A stretch of 7,196 nucleotides of DNA from Candidatus Brocadiaceae bacterium. Its GTDB lineage: Bacteria; Planctomycetota; Brocadiia; SM23-32. This document shows positions 4,957-7,196 of the stretch, one piece after another; position 1 is the first letter of the stretch; every line of letters starts with the position of its first letter. The position numbers were made by a program, and so were the translations under genes. Under the pieces are notes generated by a model. It did no database searches. It had not been told where the DNA came from and saw nothing but the letters and a program-made list of their open reading frames with translations. The stretch is taken from NCBI GenBank assembly GCA_003567495.1, contig PWZK01000083.1:1-7196 (forward strand), in the 5' to 3' direction.

Positions 4957-5171
4957 GATTTTTTACCGTGAAATGTGGAAGATTGAAAGCGTCGGCCGGA
5001 TCCCTGGCCCGCAATCAGCGATGCACATTCTAACAGGCTGCAAATAATCAGTAAAGTATAAGCTCCGGCATTATCTTTCTACTTGCCTGACGGCCTGTTT
5101 GTATGTTAGACTTAGCTTCGAGTAGTAAAACATTTTCAAGTTTTATTAAAAAAAAGTTCTGGTTACGATAG
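4957..5171. other. Divergent promoter region between permease and LplT-PlsC genes
   Basis: Intergenic, AT-rich on its right side (5120-5160). It holds a good candidate promoter for the permease (5055-5027). For the plus-strand fusion gene the best candidate is weak: TTGCCT (5083-5088), 18 bases, TAGACT (5107-5112). GGCC pairs around 4994-5010 can form a small hairpin in the permease leader. No terminator or repeat was seen. Confidence 0.5.
5027..5055 (-). promoter_or_regulatory. Candidate sigma-70 promoter of the AEC permease
   Basis: On the minus strand TTTACT (5055-5050), a 17-base spacer and TAGAAT (5032-5027). Four of six and five of six bases match consensus. The start would be near 5020, leaving a leader of about 64 bases. 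Confidence 0.45.
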
Positions 5172-5201
5172 GTGGGTAAAAAAAACGAAACATTCGATGG
5201 T

Positions 5202-7196
5202 ATGTCGACTGAATTCGGTGATGATATTATTCATCCCGGCGCCGCCCCGGGGGGGGGCGCGGGACATGGCGAACGCAATTTTGTCGCAATGGCAGTTTGT
5301 TACGCCATGGGCGTTTTCAACGACAATTTTTTTCGGCAGGCCACGCTGCTGCTTGCGGTGGTTGCGGGGAAAAACTGGTACCCCGGCACTGCGATGGCGC
5401 TGTTTGCCTTGCCTTACCTTCTGTTTTCGGCGCCGGCCGGCTGGCTGGCCGATCGGTTTCCCAAGCGCAACGTGGTGGTAGGTGCAAAAACCCTGGAGTG
5501 CGCTGCAATGATCTGCGGTGCGCTGGGCGTCGTGCTGGGCAGCTGGGCGCTTATGCTGGCAATGGTATGCCTGATGGGCACGCAGTCGGCTATCTTCAAT
5601 CCTGCGCTCAACGGAGCGATACCTGAACTTTTTCCCGCACGTGAAGTGAACCGAATCAACGCACGCCTGCGCGTGGCGGTTACCGGCGCTATACTGTTGG
5701 GAGTGGCGTGTGCGGGGCTGGCGCTGAATGTTCGGGGCGAATTGTGGGGCATGCGCGCCGGCCGTTTGGCCGTTGGGGGGGTCGTGCTCGTCGTGGCGGC
5801 CGGGGGGCTTCTGGCCAGTTTCGGCGTGCCGCACAGAAAAGCGGCCGCACCCGGGGCGGCTTTTCCGTGGACCGGCGCCTGGGATACCATTAAAGAGCTG
5901 TGGCGCATAAGACGCGACCCGTTGCTTACACTGGCTATCGGACTTATCGTGCTTGTTTTTTTTCTTGGTGCTGTCAAGATACTTATAGTAAACGAAATGG
6001 GAATCGAGCAGTACGGTCTGGGCGAAGCGGCGACAAGCGGGATGATTTTTACGGCTATGACCGGTGTGGCAGTCGGCGGGCTGGCAAGCAGCAAAATCAT
6101 CAAACGTATTTCCTGGCATTCTATGATGATGCCGCTGGGGCTTGGTATGGGTGCAGTTTTTTGTCTGCTCGCATACGTTTCCTTTTTGCCGCAAACTGCA
6201 CAGTTGCCCGCTATTTTCGTGCTGCTCGGGTTTGCTGGCATACTCGGTGGTCTTATGGTTATACCAGCGCAGGCGTTTTTACAGCTCCGCCCCCGGCCGG
6301 AGCGACGCGGCGCGGTGATAGCCGCATGCAACTTCGCCGTTTTCTCAGGCATCCTGCTTTCAGGCCCCGCGGGGTGGGGGATGCTGAGAATCGCCAGGCC
6401 CACGGCCACATTCTCTATGCTTGCGGCGCTGAGTATGGCTGCTGTGTTTATACTTACACAGCGTGGTTTTTTAGGCAGTATTTTTAACCGGCTTCTGGCA
6501 TTGATCGCCCGGCTGCTGCTCCGGCTGCGCTACCGCATTGAGCTAAAGGGGCTGGATGCGATCGAAAAACGCGGGCGAAGCGGAGTAGTGTTTCTTCCAA
6601 ACCATCCCGCGCTGATCGATCCTGTCATTCTTCTGTCGCTGCTTTACCCGCGGTTTGAGATCCGCACTTGGGCCGTGGAACATCAGGTGGACCGGCCCGT
6701 CGTGAGGTGGCTTGCCCGCAGGCTGCACGTGCGCACCTTCCCGGCGGTCGGCAGGGAGCCCGGCAAAGCAAGGGAGAAGGTGCATCAACACATAAAAGAA
6801 ACCGCTGCTGAACTCGAAGAGGGAAAGAATTTTCTGATCTACCCGTCGGGCCACGCATACAGAACGGGTAGAGAAGATTTGCGGGGAAACAGCGCAGCAC
6901 ACCGCGTGCTTAGCCTCGCGCCCGGTGCGCGTGCCGTCATGGTGCGCACAACGGGTCTCTGGGGGAGCAGCTTCAGCTGGGCATACGGCCATGCGCCGCG
7001 CGTGGGCAGTATCATCAGGGAAGCTATTAAGGATACCATGCTGAATCTTGTTTTTCTGACACCTCGCAGGCGCGTCTGTATAGAGTTTGCCGAGCCTGAA
7101 GACCTCCCGGTCGATGCCGGGCGCGAGGAGCTGAACAGGTATCTTGAAAACTTCTACAACGGGGGCCGCCACCAGCCGCTTTCCGTTCCCTACACA
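5202..7196 (+). CDS. LplT-like MFS transporter fused to PlsC-type acyltransferase (partial, runs off the edge)
   Basis: An uninterrupted frame of 665 codons from ATG 5202 to the window end with no stop. Residues about 27-425 are a major facilitator transporter of the lysophospholipid transporter (LplT) type: FNDNFFRQA (39-47) in helix 1 is characteristic, and GWLADRFPKR (80-89) is the MFS loop motif. Residues about 440-665 are a PlsC-type acyltransferase with the catalytic HxxxxD (H468, D473 in NHPALIDP). The FPEG-like motif reads YPSGHAYRTG (547-556), so the usual glutamate is Ser (S549). In E. coli, LplT flips lysophosphatidylethanolamine inward and Aas re-acylates it. Longer bacterial fusions add an AMP-binding acyl-ACP synthetase after the acyltransferase, and the last residues (RYLENFYNGG...VPY) look like that junction, so the gene probably continues. 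The start is unsure: GTG at 5172, directly after an in-frame TAG, would add ten residues, and neither has a clear ribosome binding site. The N-terminus (12-24) is Gly/Ala-rich over a run of nine G (5249-5257), a place for indel errors. Confidence 0.88.
   Translation, partial: MSTEFGDDIIHPGAAPGGGAGHGERNFVAMAVCYAMGVFNDNFFRQATLLLAVVAGKNWYPGTAMALFALPYLLFSAPAGWLADRFPKRNVVVGAKTLECAAMICGALGVVLGSWALMLAMVCLMGTQSAIFNPALNGAIPELFPAREVNRINARLRVAVTGAILLGVACAGLALNVRGELWGMRAGRLAVGGVVLVVAAGGLLASFGVPHRKAAAPGAAFPWTGAWDTIKELWRIRRDPLLTLAIGLIVLVFFLGAVKILIVNEMGIEQYGLGEAATSGMIFTAMTGVAVGGLASSKIIKRISWHSMMMPLGLGMGAVFCLLAYVSFLPQTAQLPAIFVLLGFAGILGGLMVIPAQAFLQLRPRPERRGAVIAACNFAVFSGILLSGPAGWGMLRIARPTATFSMLAALSMAAVFILTQRGFLGSIFNRLLALIARLLLRLRYRIELKGLDAIEKRGRSGVVFLPNHPALIDPVILLSLLYPRFEIRTWAVEHQVDRPVVRWLARRLHVRTFPAVGREPGKAREKVHQHIKETAAELEEGKNFLIYPSGHAYRTGREDLRGNSAAHRVLSLAPGARAVMVRTTGLWGSSFSWAYGHAPRVGSIIREAIKDTMLNLVFLTPRRRVCIEFAEPEDLPVDAGREELNRYLENFYNGGRHQPLSVPYT

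Noticed and set aside
5249..5257. Run of nine G as a possible programmed frameshift or phase-variation site
   Set aside because: The frame is open on both sides from ATG 5202, so no shift is needed. It is noted only as a likely place for sequence error or slippage.
5163..6409. Long minus-strand frames (5163-6194 and 5414-6409)
   Set aside because: They lie antisense to the LplT-like half of the fusion, whose plus-strand frame has clear family motifs. The minus products are rich in Arg, Pro, His and Ser with no domain, typical of shadow frames in GC-rich DNA.
6543..7172. 209-codon minus-strand frame
   Set aside because: Antisense to the acyltransferase domain, with no recognisable features; the plus strand carries HxxxxD in a good context.

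Overview
The window looks like a piece of a bacterial chromosome of moderate GC content, from a double-membrane (Gram-negative type) organism. The evidence is an envelope-stress type cluster with an exported HtrA-like protein and a lysophospholipid transporter/acyltransferase. Short palindromes, 9-bp tandem repeats and dispersed motifs between genes resemble what I associate with PVC-group or candidate-phylum genomes. That placement is only an impression; no rRNA or marker gene is present.

Layout. Positions 1-433 hold no gene I can defend but are rich in repeats: two near-palindromes that are reverse complements of each other, a 15-bp near-duplication and five phased 9-bp units. A small plus-strand gene (434-646) follows, for a one-hairpin ferritin-like protein whose start codon seems to be ATT or TTG. 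On the minus strand, read from right to left, come an AEC-family permease (4956-3988) and then, behind its own good sigma-70-type promoter (3948-3920), a likely operon: plsY (3849-3202, TTG start), an ECF sigma factor (3175-2615), a 317-bp repeat-bearing gap, a zinc-finger anti-sigma factor (2297-1704), and an exported trypsin-fold/PDZ protein of HtrA architecture (1700-660). On the plus strand, divergent from the permease, a long reading frame (5202-7196) runs off the window. It encodes an LplT-like MFS transporter fused to a PlsC-type acyltransferase, probably continuing into an AMP-binding domain.

How the genes may work together. PlsY makes lysophosphatidic acid, and the LplT-PlsC fusion is expected to recover and re-acylate lysophospholipids. 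Between them lies a sigma/anti-sigma pair with an HtrA-like partner. The HtrA-like protein has lost all three catalytic residues (His, Asp, Ser are A82, L111, A191 by motif alignment) yet keeps a convincing PDZ domain. The anti-sigma factor ends in Tyr-Trp-Trp, similar to the C-terminal aromatic peptides read by the DegS PDZ domain. The cluster could therefore be a non-proteolytic variant of the RseA/DegS envelope sensor linked to phospholipid synthesis. This is inference from architecture and residues, and is the main reason to look at this window again.
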